DNA of 5,928 nt from the NCBI GenBank assembly GCA_903924715.1, contig CAIYCP010000208.1, positions 1 through 5,928 of the forward strand, in the 5' to 3' direction. Of the stretch, positions 1 through 5,898 are shown one piece after another (the stretch's first letter is position 1; every line of letters starts with the position of its first letter). The notes beneath the pieces are model-generated. The model did not search any database, had not been told where the DNA came from, and saw only the letters and a list, made by a program, of their open reading frames with translations. Source of the DNA: an uncultured beta proteobacterium. Its GTDB lineage: Bacteria; Pseudomonadota; Gammaproteobacteria; Burkholderiales; Burkholderiaceae_B. The position numbers and the translations under genes were made by a program.

Positions 1-225
1 GACCATGGCTTGGCCCAAGATCGGAGACATCGCTGCAGCAACTTGACGCATGACGATGTCGGCGGGGCCACCCGCAGCAAAAGGCACAATGATTTTGATG
101 GCTTTCGTTGGGTACTCTTGAGCCAAAGCCTGCTGGCTCATTAATACGATTGCGACTGTCAGGGTCGCAGTCATCAATTTTTTAATACAACCCGTTATCT
201 TGTCATGCAGCATTGTATGAATCAT
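1..225 (-). CDS. Bug/TctC-family periplasmic solute receptor, N-terminal part (runs off left edge)
   Basis: Only the first 75 codons are present; the frame is open to base 1, so the C-terminal three quarters lie outside the window. The start ATG at 225-223 follows a strong Shine-Dalgarno AGGAGA (238-233) with a 7-base gap. Residues 1-35 look like a Sec signal peptide: a longish n-region with Lys9, Lys15 and Lys16, a hydrophobic stretch at about 19-29, and an ALA cleavage site before Gln36. The mature part begins QEYPTKAIKIIVPF and continues with AAGGPAD at 50-56. This is the first ligand-binding loop of Bug proteins, with the family Asp at residue 56, and it is followed by the LGQ segment at 70-72. 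The family binds small carboxylates and similar solutes in the periplasm, sometimes for a TctAB permease. The gene starts 25 bases after the MmgE/PrpD stop codon, so the two are probably co-transcribed. The ligand is unknown. The family call is firm even from this fragment. Confidence 0.9.
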   Translation of the reverse strand, partial: MIHTMLHDKITGCIKKLMTATLTVAIVLMSQQALAQEYPTKAIKIIVPFAAGGPADIVMRQVAAAMSPILGQAMV

Positions 226-250
226 TGGATTGTCTCCTGGGTGTTAACGA

Positions 251-1579
251 TTAAGGTCTAAGTAGATCAATCAAGCCGTCAACGGACGTTTCTTTTTCAA
301 AATGTTGAACAATGCGTTTGAGCGCCTGGTAACGAACCTGCGCGTCAGCGAAAGGCCATTCATCCGCCATTGCAGCCAGATTGCCTTGAGCCTCATCCCA
401 CTCAAAAGCAAACCGCGAAAGATCCGTGATCTCATCGCTCAGTATCGTATTGTTTTCAAGCAGAACAACAACTTTACTGCCCCAGTCGCTCATGCCTTCA
501 GCAGCTTGCACCACAACGCAACGACTCAAGTCATGAATCGTACCCGCACCATAGTGCTGATCAAAATCGGTAATTTTTAAGGTGCCATCACGCAGGCCTG
601 TTGCAAGCATGAACGCGCAACTCATAATCGCGCCAGTCGGTGAGTCAAACGGCCCATAATTTTTTGTTCCGGGGTAATCGGCGTTACGCGGCGAAAGCGT
701 GACGGTGATCGTCTTGACATCGTCTGCAACAAAATGATGTTGCCGTTGCAAGCTTAAAAGTTGATACAGCGGCCCTTGATTAATGAGACAGCCCGGCAAG
801 GGTTTATAAACCACCGTTGGCGTCTGCCAAGTCCATTGAGGCGCCGCGACCACTGCCTTGCCTGCAAATGTTGCATACAATCCGCTATCACCCTCGAGCG
901 CCTGCGAGGCTGCTGGAAACCCCTGTTGCGCCAGTGTTGCAGCAATTACACCACCGCGCGCGGCATTGGCCACTTGCAGGCGCCACTCAGGTGTTCCTTC
1001 TCCCCAGCACTGCATGGTTCCTGCAGAGGATTGACTCGCCAGGCCAAGCGCGTGCGCGGTTTTGACCGCATCAAGGCCCAGCAATTTTGAGACCGCCGCA
1101 GCCGCAGCAAAGACACCAAAAACAGAGGTCGCACGAAAGCGGTTTTTGACGACAGACGCAGCCGCGCCCGCAGCAATGCTTGCCAAACATTCATAGCCCG
1201 CCGCTAACGCGGTTAACACCTCACGTCCACTTGCTTGACACTCTTGTGCAACCGCCAATACCGCAGGGATCACGATGCAACCCGGGTGCGCGACAATGTC
1301 GGCGAACGTATCATTTTGCCCGCGCGAACACATGCGATAGGCATCCACATACGCCGCGTCCGCAGCCCTGAGTTGCAAGGGTAAAACAATCGTTTTGGCT
1401 TGGCCGGGTGCCGAATGCATTTGGACCACTGCCTCTAGTAGGGCGCGATCGTCTGCGGCTGTCACCGACATCGTGGTGCCGTACAAAAGGCAAGTCTTTA
1501 ATTTTTGAATGACGGGTGCAGGAATATCTTCGTAACGAAGACCGGAAATGATCTGACCAAGTTGTTGAGAGTATGTCAT
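251..1579 (-). CDS. MmgE/PrpD family protein
   Basis: This 442-residue protein has the usual length and layout of the MmgE/PrpD family, which includes 2-methylcitrate dehydratase PrpD, cis-aconitate decarboxylase and many uncharacterised members. It is probably cytoplasmic; no signal peptide is seen. Family signs, read by eye, are the DT pair at 90-91, HPG at 98-100 followed by IPAVLAVAQE and AAGYE (126-130), the segment RATSVFGVFAAAAAVSKLLGL at about 149-169, AARGGVIAATLAQQGF at 206-221, and YKPLPGC at 258-264. Several positions that are catalytic in cis-aconitate decarboxylase appear changed: Gly87 for the first Asp, Arg149 for a His, and Glu-Trp-Arg at 198-200 around a Lys. Lys259 may be kept. 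It is therefore unlikely to be a true PrpD, and the substrate is unknown. The ATG at 1579 has no clear Shine-Dalgarno, but an in-frame TAA lies 18 bases upstream, so an upstream ATG start is excluded. It is the first gene of a likely minus-strand operon with the Bug gene behind it. Confidence 0.9.
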   Translation of the reverse strand: MTYSQQLGQIISGLRYEDIPAPVIQKLKTCLLYGTTMSVTAADDRALLEAVVQMHSAPGQAKTIVLPLQLRAADAAYVDAYRMCSRGQNDTFADIVAHPGCIVIPAVLAVAQECQASGREVLTALAAGYECLASIAAGAAASVVKNRFRATSVFGVFAAAAAVSKLLGLDAVKTAHALGLASQSSAGTMQCWGEGTPEWRLQVANAARGGVIAATLAQQGFPAASQALEGDSGLYATFAGKAVVAAPQWTWQTPTVVYKPLPGCLINQGPLYQLLSLQRQHHFVADDVKTITVTLSPRNADYPGTKNYGPFDSPTGAIMSCAFMLATGLRDGTLKITDFDQHYGAGTIHDLSRCVVVQAAEGMSDWGSKVVVLLENNTILSDEITDLSRFAFEWDEAQGNLAAMADEWPFADAQVRYQALKRIVQHFEKETSVDGLIDLLRP

Positions 1580-1745
1580 GAGGATCGCGAGCAGTTAGGT
1601 TAAAGGCGCTGTGTCAATCGCTTGCGACCAGACACCGTTACTTTGTGAGACCTGAGGCAACAAGGGCATCAATAAACTTGCTGCACTGCCGCATTCAGCG
1701 TTGTAATCTTTTGTCGAGTGTAGCAAGCCCAAGCGTATCCGCAGA
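1580..1745. other. Intergenic region between divergent genes
   Basis: No gene can be supported here. The minus strand has a stop-free run of 57 codons ending in TAA at 1597-1595, in frame with the MmgE/PrpD gene. It includes a possible 24-codon ORF from the ATG at 1669. That ORF has no ribosome binding site, no recognisable family and no codon bias visible by eye, so it is probably chance. The region should hold the promoter of the MmgE/PrpD gene, but I could not place it with confidence. Confidence 0.5.
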
Positions 1746-1775
1746 TTAATCGTAAATCGATTACCGGATTATGAT
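1746..1775 (+). promoter_or_regulatory. Possible sigma70-type promoter for the oxidoreductase gene
   Basis: The -10-like TATGAT (1770-1775) differs from the consensus at one base. The -35-like TTAATC (1746-1751) is poor, and the spacing is 18. A transcript starting near 1782 would leave a leader of about 55 bases before the ATG at 1837 and would exclude the upstream ATG at 1771. The call is weak because of the poor -35 element. Confidence 0.25.
1747..1763. promoter_or_regulatory. Inverted repeat TAATCG-N5-CGATTA, candidate operator
   Basis: Perfect 6-base arms (1747-1752 and 1758-1763) are separated by TAAAT. The site lies in the gap between the divergent MmgE/PrpD and oxidoreductase genes, a usual place for a regulator site. 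It overlaps a possible plus-strand promoter: TTAATC at 1746-1751, 18 bases, then TATGAT at 1770-1775. GATTA also recurs at 1744, 1759 and 1767. The symmetry is seen directly; the operator role is inference, and no regulator gene lies in the window. Confidence 0.35.
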
Positions 1776-1836
1776 GATGCTAGCCCGTAGATATTCTGCG
1801 CAAGGCATTCTCAACTACTACAAAGAACAAAATCTC

Positions 1837-2829
1837 ATGAACAATCAACACGTCATCCTCGTCAGTCGCCCTACCGGATGGGTCACGCCTGAAAACTTTC
1901 AACTCGTTGACGCCGACATGCCTGTACCCGGCAACAACCAAGTCCTGATCCGCAATCAATGGCTCTCGCTTGACCCCTATATGCGTGGTCGCATTTCCGA
2001 TGCAAAATCTTATGCACAAGGGGTGAACCCAGGCGAGGTGATGGTCGGCGGTGCAGTGGGCGAGGTCGTTGAATCAAACTCGCCTGACTTCAAGCCGGGC
2101 GACATTGTGTTAGCCCCGACTGGCTGGCGCCTGTATGGCACGATCAACGCCAAAGCCGTCACCAAGATCGACACCTCTAAGGTGAGCCCCACTGCGTATT
2201 TAGGAATTCTAGGGATGCCCGGCATCACCGCGTGGACGGGGCTCATTGATATCTGCCAGCCCAAAGCCGGTGAAACCGTTGTCGTCGATGCAGCCTCTGG
2301 CGCGGTCGGTGGCGTTGTTGGGCAACTCGCTAAGCATGCAGGTTGCCGCGTAGTCGGCATTGCGGGTGGCGCTAAAAAATGCCAATACGTTGTCGATGAG
2401 TTAGGCTTTGATGCGTGCATCGATCATCGCTCAAGTAACTTTGCGGCAGAGCTTGCAGCCGCACTCCCTCAAGGCATCGACTGTCTCTTTGAAAACGTGG
2501 GCGGCGAAATTTTTGAACAACTGCTCTCGCACATGAATACCTTTGGCCGTATCGCGCTGTGTGGCATGGTCTCTGAATCTAATCGCGACGCCCATGCTTA
2601 CCGCACCATTCGAGCGATCTTAGTGAGTCGCTTACGCATACAAGGTTTTATTGTGTCCGACAAGCTCGATACCTGGCCAGCAATTCGCAAACAGCTTTAC
2701 GATTTGGTCGTGGCCGACAAACTCAAGTTTCGTGAGTCAGTCGCGGTAGGGTTAGGTAGCGCACCTCAAGCCTTGGTCGGGATGCTAAAGGGCGAAAACT
2801 TTGGTAAGCAGTTGGTAAAGCTGGTATAG
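1837..2829 (+). CDS. CurA/YncB-like NADPH-dependent oxidoreductase (zinc-free MDR superfamily)
   Basis: This 330-residue protein is a medium-chain dehydrogenase/reductase of the leukotriene B4 12-hydroxydehydrogenase/CurA group, which reduces activated C=C bonds (enones) with NADPH in the cytoplasm. Visible signatures are SRPTGWVTPENF near the N-terminus, SLDPYMRGR at 44-52, LGMPGITAW at 125-133, the Rossmann loop AASGAVG at 152-158, VVGIAGGAKKC at 172-182, ENVGG at 219-223, QGFIVSD at 269-275 and the C-terminal LKGENFGK. The same motifs occur in the same order in E. coli CurA (curcumin reductase) as I recall that sequence. No structural-zinc cysteine cluster is seen, as expected for this group. 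The frame is open from an ATG at 1771, but the 22 extra residues do not resemble the family. Homology begins just after the ATG at 1837, so I use that start, although its Shine-Dalgarno is weak (AAAGA at 1822-1826). The physiological substrate is unknown. Two Bug genes follow on the same strand, 60 bases downstream. Confidence 0.9.
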   Translation: MNNQHVILVSRPTGWVTPENFQLVDADMPVPGNNQVLIRNQWLSLDPYMRGRISDAKSYAQGVNPGEVMVGGAVGEVVESNSPDFKPGDIVLAPTGWRLYGTINAKAVTKIDTSKVSPTAYLGILGMPGITAWTGLIDICQPKAGETVVVDAASGAVGGVVGQLAKHAGCRVVGIAGGAKKCQYVVDELGFDACIDHRSSNFAAELAAALPQGIDCLFENVGGEIFEQLLSHMNTFGRIALCGMVSESNRDAHAYRTIRAILVSRLRIQGFIVSDKLDTWPAIRKQLYDLVVADKLKFRESVAVGLGSAPQALVGMLKGENFGKQLVKLV

Positions 2830-2860
2830 CAAAGCACTTTGCGGCATCGATGCAACGCAA
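2829..2860 (+). repeat. Two overlapping, mutually exclusive hairpins after the oxidoreductase stop
   Basis: The first inverted repeat is GCAAAG-CA-CTTTGC (2829-2842), which includes the last base of the TAG stop. The second has arms TTGCG (2839-2843) and CGCAA (2856-2860), which enclose the perfect palindrome GCATCGATGC (2844-2853) with an AA bulge. TTGC (2839-2842) is needed by both, so only one can form at a time. There is no T-run afterwards, so this is not a standard intrinsic terminator. It could slow or end transcription, protect the 3' end of the upstream message, or tune read-through into the Bug genes. The structures are seen directly; the role is inference. Confidence 0.4.
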
Positions 2861-2880
2861 TAACAATACCTAATTGATTA

Positions 2881-2887
2881 AGGGGAG
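2881..2887 (+). promoter_or_regulatory. Ribosome binding site AGGGGAG, close to two adjacent ATG codons
   Basis: The purine-rich site lies only 2 bases before the ATG at 2890 but 5 bases before the ATG at 2893. Normal spacing therefore slightly favours the second ATG as the real start of the Bug gene. The difference is one methionine of the signal peptide and does not affect the mature protein. Confidence 0.6.
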
Positions 2888-2889
2888 AC

Positions 2890-3867
2890 ATGATGAAGGC
2901 AGTCAACGTTCTATGTGCTGGTTTGTATTTCGCTTTTGTTGGCATCACAACCGTTGCGTATGCGCAAGACGTTTACCCCAGTAAATCAATCAAAATTATT
3001 TCGCCTTTAGGTGCCGGTGGAGCGACCGATGTGGGTGCACGCGCCGTCGCAGCCAAGCTCACCGAACGGCTCGGTCAAACCGTCTTCGTCGAAAATAGAC
3101 CCGGCGCAGAAGGCGTGATCGGCGTCGACGCGGGTGCAAAATCTGCGCCTGATGGGTACACCTTTGTACTCGGTTCAAGCACGACGCTCGCGGCAAACTT
3201 CTATCTCAGAAAATCGTTACCGTTTCACCCAACCAAAGACCTTGAACCGGTCGCGATGTTAATGAAGAATTTTTATAACGTCATTGTGATTCATCCTGCG
3301 ATTCCTGCAAACAACTTGAAAGAGCTCATCGCATTAGCGCAGGCTCAGCCGGGTAAATTGAATTACGGCACCGGAACCAGTGGCTCAAAAATTTGTGTCG
3401 AAATGCTCAAATCAATGGCAAAGATTGACCTACAAATGGTCAATTACAAAAGTTCTGCACAAGCGTTAAATGATTTACTTGGCGGGCAAATTCAATTGGT
3501 TTGCGAACCGATCGCTATTGCCTTTCCTCATATACAGGCCGGACGACTCAAGGCACTGGGCACCACGAGCCTCTCTCGCTATCATGGCGCACCCGCACTG
3601 ACGACCTTAAGTGAAGAAGGCTTACCAGGCTTTGAGTATGCTGCTTGGTTAGGAATTTTTGCGCCTGCGAATACGCCGTTAAATATCAGACAAGTATTCA
3701 GTAAAGCGGTCGCTGAAGTACTACGCGATCCTGACACTATCAGTAAAATTCAAAATGCAGGAGCCGAACCGATGATTGGCGGACCGGCAGAGTTAGCCGC
3801 GCTATTAAATGCCGAGCTGATCAAAGCGGGCGACATCATCAAAAAATCAGGCATCACTCCAGAGTAA
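2890..3867 (+). CDS. Bug/TctC-family periplasmic solute receptor (divergent binding loops)
   Basis: This protein of 325 residues is full length for the family (about 320-330). Residues 1-25 are a Sec signal peptide: Lys3, a hydrophobic core at about 4-22, and cleavage AYA before Gln26. The first binding loop is SPLGAGGATD at 38-47 with Asp47, where relatives usually read VPFAAGG. ENRPGA (68-73), PDGYT (87-91), YGTGTSGS (159-166) and DLLGGQ (195-200) are family marks. Two places differ from the two other complete receptors here: NYKSSAQAL at 185-193 in place of a YKG..PA motif, and IQLVCEP at 201-207 in place of (I/L)DLMF. This hints at a different ligand. It sits 60 bases after the oxidoreductase and 35 bases before a second receptor on the same strand, so the three are probably co-transcribed, unless the hairpins at 2829-2860 separate them. 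The ligand is unknown and no TTT membrane partner is in the window. The ATG at 2893 may be the true start. Confidence 0.93.
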   Translation: MMKAVNVLCAGLYFAFVGITTVAYAQDVYPSKSIKIISPLGAGGATDVGARAVAAKLTERLGQTVFVENRPGAEGVIGVDAGAKSAPDGYTFVLGSSTTLAANFYLRKSLPFHPTKDLEPVAMLMKNFYNVIVIHPAIPANNLKELIALAQAQPGKLNYGTGTSGSKICVEMLKSMAKIDLQMVNYKSSAQALNDLLGGQIQLVCEPIAIAFPHIQAGRLKALGTTSLSRYHGAPALTTLSEEGLPGFEYAAWLGIFAPANTPLNIRQVFSKAVAEVLRDPDTISKIQNAGAEPMIGGPAELAALLNAELIKAGDIIKKSGITPE

Positions 3868-3902
3868 AACACTTACGCTCACCACAAGCGATCAGCACCC
3901 AC

Positions 3903-4895
3903 ATGCGCGCCTTCTTCATCACACTTAAGCTCGTTCTAAGCTATTTACTCTTGGTGGCGGGCGGATTAATGGCCTATGCACCGAGTGCACTAGCGCTCTC
4001 GTATCCCGAGCGTCCGATACGCTTTGTCGTCCCTTTTGCGGCGGGTGGCGCAACCGATGTTGTGGCGCGTTTAATTGCGCCCAATCTTTCGGCCCTGCTT
4101 GGACAAACGGTGGTCGTTGAAAATCGACCCGGTGCAGCAACGGTCATCGGCTCAGCCTTCGTCGCGCAATCAGTACCCGATGGCTACACCATCTTGCAAG
4201 GGTCGGCCAGCTTGGCAATCACCGCAAGCACCATGGCGAAACTTCCCTACAACGTCACGCGCGACTTAGTGCCCGTTATACAGACCTCGTCTCAAGCTTA
4301 TCTAGTTGTCGTGCGCCAATCGTCAGAAATAAAATCACTTCAAGATCTGCTTGATTACGCGCGGAAGAATCCGAACAAAATAAGCTATGGGACACCTGGC
4401 TACGGCAGCAGCGGCCATCTCTCTATTGAACAGTTCTGTCTTGAAACCGATATCAAAATGACGCATGTGGCCTACAAGGGCGACAATCCCGCCCTCACCG
4501 ATTTACTCGGGGGACATATTGATCTGATGTTTCTCACAATCTCAGGCGCCTTCCCACATCTGCGTTCTGGTCAAATGCGGGCAATCGCCATCACAGCACC
4601 ACAGCGCTCGATCCGCTTTCCAGAAATACCTACCATTGCTGAGTCAGGCGTACCAGGCTATGAGGCCAGTTCGTGGAATGGTGTACTCGTTCCTGCAGGC
4701 ACCCCAAAAGAAATCGTCGAACGACTTCAGCGTGATCTTGCAAAAACACTGAAATCACCCGAGCTATTGAAATGGTACTCAGACAACGGCGCAGAGCCGG
4801 GCGCGCAAACCTCGGCTGAATTCGCAGAAGTCATTCGCGTGCACTTAGAAAAATGGGCAAGAGTGGTAAAACAAATCGGGCTCACGCCCGACTAG
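3903..4895 (+). CDS. Bug/TctC-family periplasmic solute receptor
   Basis: This 330-residue receptor has textbook family features. A Sec signal peptide spans residues 1-31 (Arg2, Lys9, hydrophobic core about 10-24, cleavage ALA before Leu32). The first binding loop is VPFAAGGATD at 43-52 with Asp52. ENRPGA (73-78) and PDGYT (92-96) follow, then YGTPGYGSSGH (162-172), HVAYKGDNPA (188-197) and LLGGHIDLMF (201-210). The C-terminal NGAEP and IGLTPD match the usual end. The start has no good Shine-Dalgarno, but no in-frame alternative exists between the preceding stop and this ATG; the later Met23 would destroy the signal peptide. Translation may depend on coupling to the receptor gene ending 35 bases upstream. 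The pair are paralogues in tandem but clearly diverged, so they are old duplicates or separate acquisitions. The ligand is unknown. The stop codon TAG lies in a palindrome shared with the convergent gene downstream. Confidence 0.94.
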   Translation: MRAFFITLKLVLSYLLLVAGGLMAYAPSALALSYPERPIRFVVPFAAGGATDVVARLIAPNLSALLGQTVVVENRPGAATVIGSAFVAQSVPDGYTILQGSASLAITASTMAKLPYNVTRDLVPVIQTSSQAYLVVVRQSSEIKSLQDLLDYARKNPNKISYGTPGYGSSGHLSIEQFCLETDIKMTHVAYKGDNPALTDLLGGHIDLMFLTISGAFPHLRSGQMRAIAITAPQRSIRFPEIPTIAESGVPGYEASSWNGVLVPAGTPKEIVERLQRDLAKTLKSPELLKWYSDNGAEPGAQTSAEFAEVIRVHLEKWARVVKQIGLTPD

Positions 4896-4904
4896 CCGCG
4901 CTAG
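4877..4904. terminator. Paired small hairpins at a convergent gene junction, possible bidirectional terminator
   Basis: CGGGC-TCAC-GCCCG (4877-4890) is a GC-rich 5-bp stem inside the end of the plus-strand receptor. It is followed at once by CTAGC-CGC-GCTAG (4892-4904), which holds both stop codons: TAG at 4893-4895 on plus and TAG at 4903-4901 on minus. There is no T-tract on either strand, so strong intrinsic termination is doubtful. The symmetry is seen directly; terminator function is inference. Confidence 0.3.
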
Positions 4905-5866
4905 AGCTTGATACCGGCCGCCTTCACAATCTCTGCGCCTTTTTCAATTTCGCGCTCAATGAACTTTGCAAATTCATCAGGCCGATCGGCAACAATATCA
5001 GCACCCAAGGCAGTCATCGTTTTTTGAACAGCCGCAGTGGCTAAGGCAGCACGGATCCCCGAGTTCAAACGACGAATCACCTCGGGGTCAGTGCGAGCAG
5101 GCGCCAAAATACCTGTCCACGCACTAAAGTCAAACGGTTGTTTCACAATCTCTTGCATCGTCGGTAAATCTGGCATCAGGCTTGACCGCTGTGCCGTTGT
5201 CACTGCAATGGCGCGCAGCTTACCGGCCTGCACTAACGAGGCCACCGAAATAATATTGGCAAACATCAAATCAAGGTGCCCGCCCAGCAAGTCACGCACG
5301 GCGGGGCCCGTACCTTTGTACGGGATATGCGTCATTGAAATGCCGGCTAGATGACCCGTCATCTCTCCAGAAAAATGATCGTTGGTTCCGTTTCCAGATG
5401 AGCCGTAGGTGAGCTTTCTCAGTTTCGCCTGCTTGATCAAGTCGTCGTAGTTCTGAATGGGTGAGTCTGGCAAAACCGTCAGCACAAAGGGAGACTTCGC
5501 TGCTAAGCAAATAGGGGCAAAATCCCTGAGCGTATCGAACGGCATGGGCGAAATCAGCGAAGGGTTGCTGGCATGCGGTGCACTCGTTGCCAGTAAGGTG
5601 TAGCCATCCGCCGCAGCTTTTGAAACAAATTCAGAACCAATCAGCGCGCCAGCACCCGCTTTGTTTTCAACCACGACGGGTTGGCCCAGATTTTGACTTA
5701 ACGGAACTGCCAAGGCTCGTGCTAGCGCATCAGTTCCGCCCCCCGGTGCAAACGCCACTACCAACGAAACTGGCTTGACGGGAAAGGGAGTCGCGCCCTG
5801 CGCGAACGATCCGGCAACGCTCATGCCTGAGGCAATTGAGATACCAATAAATTGTCTACGATCCAT
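4901..5866 (-). CDS. Bug/TctC-family periplasmic solute receptor with a twin-arginine-like signal
   Basis: This complete 321-residue receptor differs from the other three in its export signal. It begins MDRRQFIG with Arg3-Arg4 and Phe6, close to the Tat pattern RRxF, then a mildly hydrophobic stretch rich in Gly, Ser and Ala and a probable SFA cleavage before Gln23. Export in folded form by Tat is therefore likely, though Sec cannot be excluded. The first binding loop is VAFAPGGGTD at 37-46 with Asp46. ENKAGAG (67-73), ADGYT (86-90), YGSSGNGT (154-161), HIPYKGTGPA (180-189) and LLGGHLDLMF (193-202) all match the family. The start ATG (5866-5864) has a clear Shine-Dalgarno GGAGA (5878-5874) at 7 bases. 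It converges on the plus-strand receptor with 5 bases between stop codons, so it is a separate transcription unit. The ligand is unknown. Confidence 0.94.
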   Translation of the reverse strand: MDRRQFIGISIASGMSVAGSFAQGATPFPVKPVSLVVAFAPGGGTDALARALAVPLSQNLGQPVVVENKAGAGALIGSEFVSKAAADGYTLLATSAPHASNPSLISPMPFDTLRDFAPICLAAKSPFVLTVLPDSPIQNYDDLIKQAKLRKLTYGSSGNGTNDHFSGEMTGHLAGISMTHIPYKGTGPAVRDLLGGHLDLMFANIISVASLVQAGKLRAIAVTTAQRSSLMPDLPTMQEIVKQPFDFSAWTGILAPARTDPEVIRRLNSGIRAALATAAVQKTMTALGADIVADRPDEFAKFIEREIEKGAEIVKAAGIKL

Positions 5867-5882
5867 TTAATTGTCTCCGGTA

Positions 5883-5898
5883 CTCGCTTGACTGCGAG
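5883..5898 (-). repeat. Inverted repeat CTCGC-N6-GCGAG in the leader of the fourth receptor
   Basis: A 5-bp stem with a 6-base loop lies 4 bases upstream of the GGAGA ribosome binding site of the receptor starting at 5866. It could be an mRNA hairpin or a small protein-binding site. Upstream of it, to the window edge at 5928, all three minus-strand frames contain a stop codon, so this may be where an earlier gene ends, but nothing can be called there. Confidence 0.25.

Noticed and set aside
302..580. A 92-codon plus-strand ORF inside the MmgE/PrpD gene
   Set aside because: It lies wholly antisense to a well-supported gene and its product resembles no known family. The shorter ORFs at 761-1090, 817-1065, 946-1194 and 1180-1371 are the same kind of shadow.
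1612..1617. A perfect TTGACA (-35 consensus) on the minus strand upstream of MmgE/PrpD
   Set aside because: No acceptable -10 hexamer lies 16-18 bases downstream (sequence there reads near CTGCTC). A hexamer alone is not enough to call a promoter.
1771..1836. A 22-residue N-terminal extension of the oxidoreductase from the ATG at 1771
   Set aside because: The residues do not match the family, whose homology begins just after the ATG at 1837. The candidate -10 element overlaps 1771, and no good ribosome binding site precedes it.
2010..2420. A 136-codon minus-strand ORF opposite the oxidoreductase gene
   Set aside because: The composition (rich in Pro, Thr and Ala) is what the reverse of a coding frame gives. 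The plus-strand gene has clear MDR motifs over the same bases.
3903..5866. The two convergent receptor genes as a recent inverted duplication
   Set aside because: The proteins share family motifs but differ at most other positions, in signal type and in length. The nucleotide sequences show no long matching stretch by eye.
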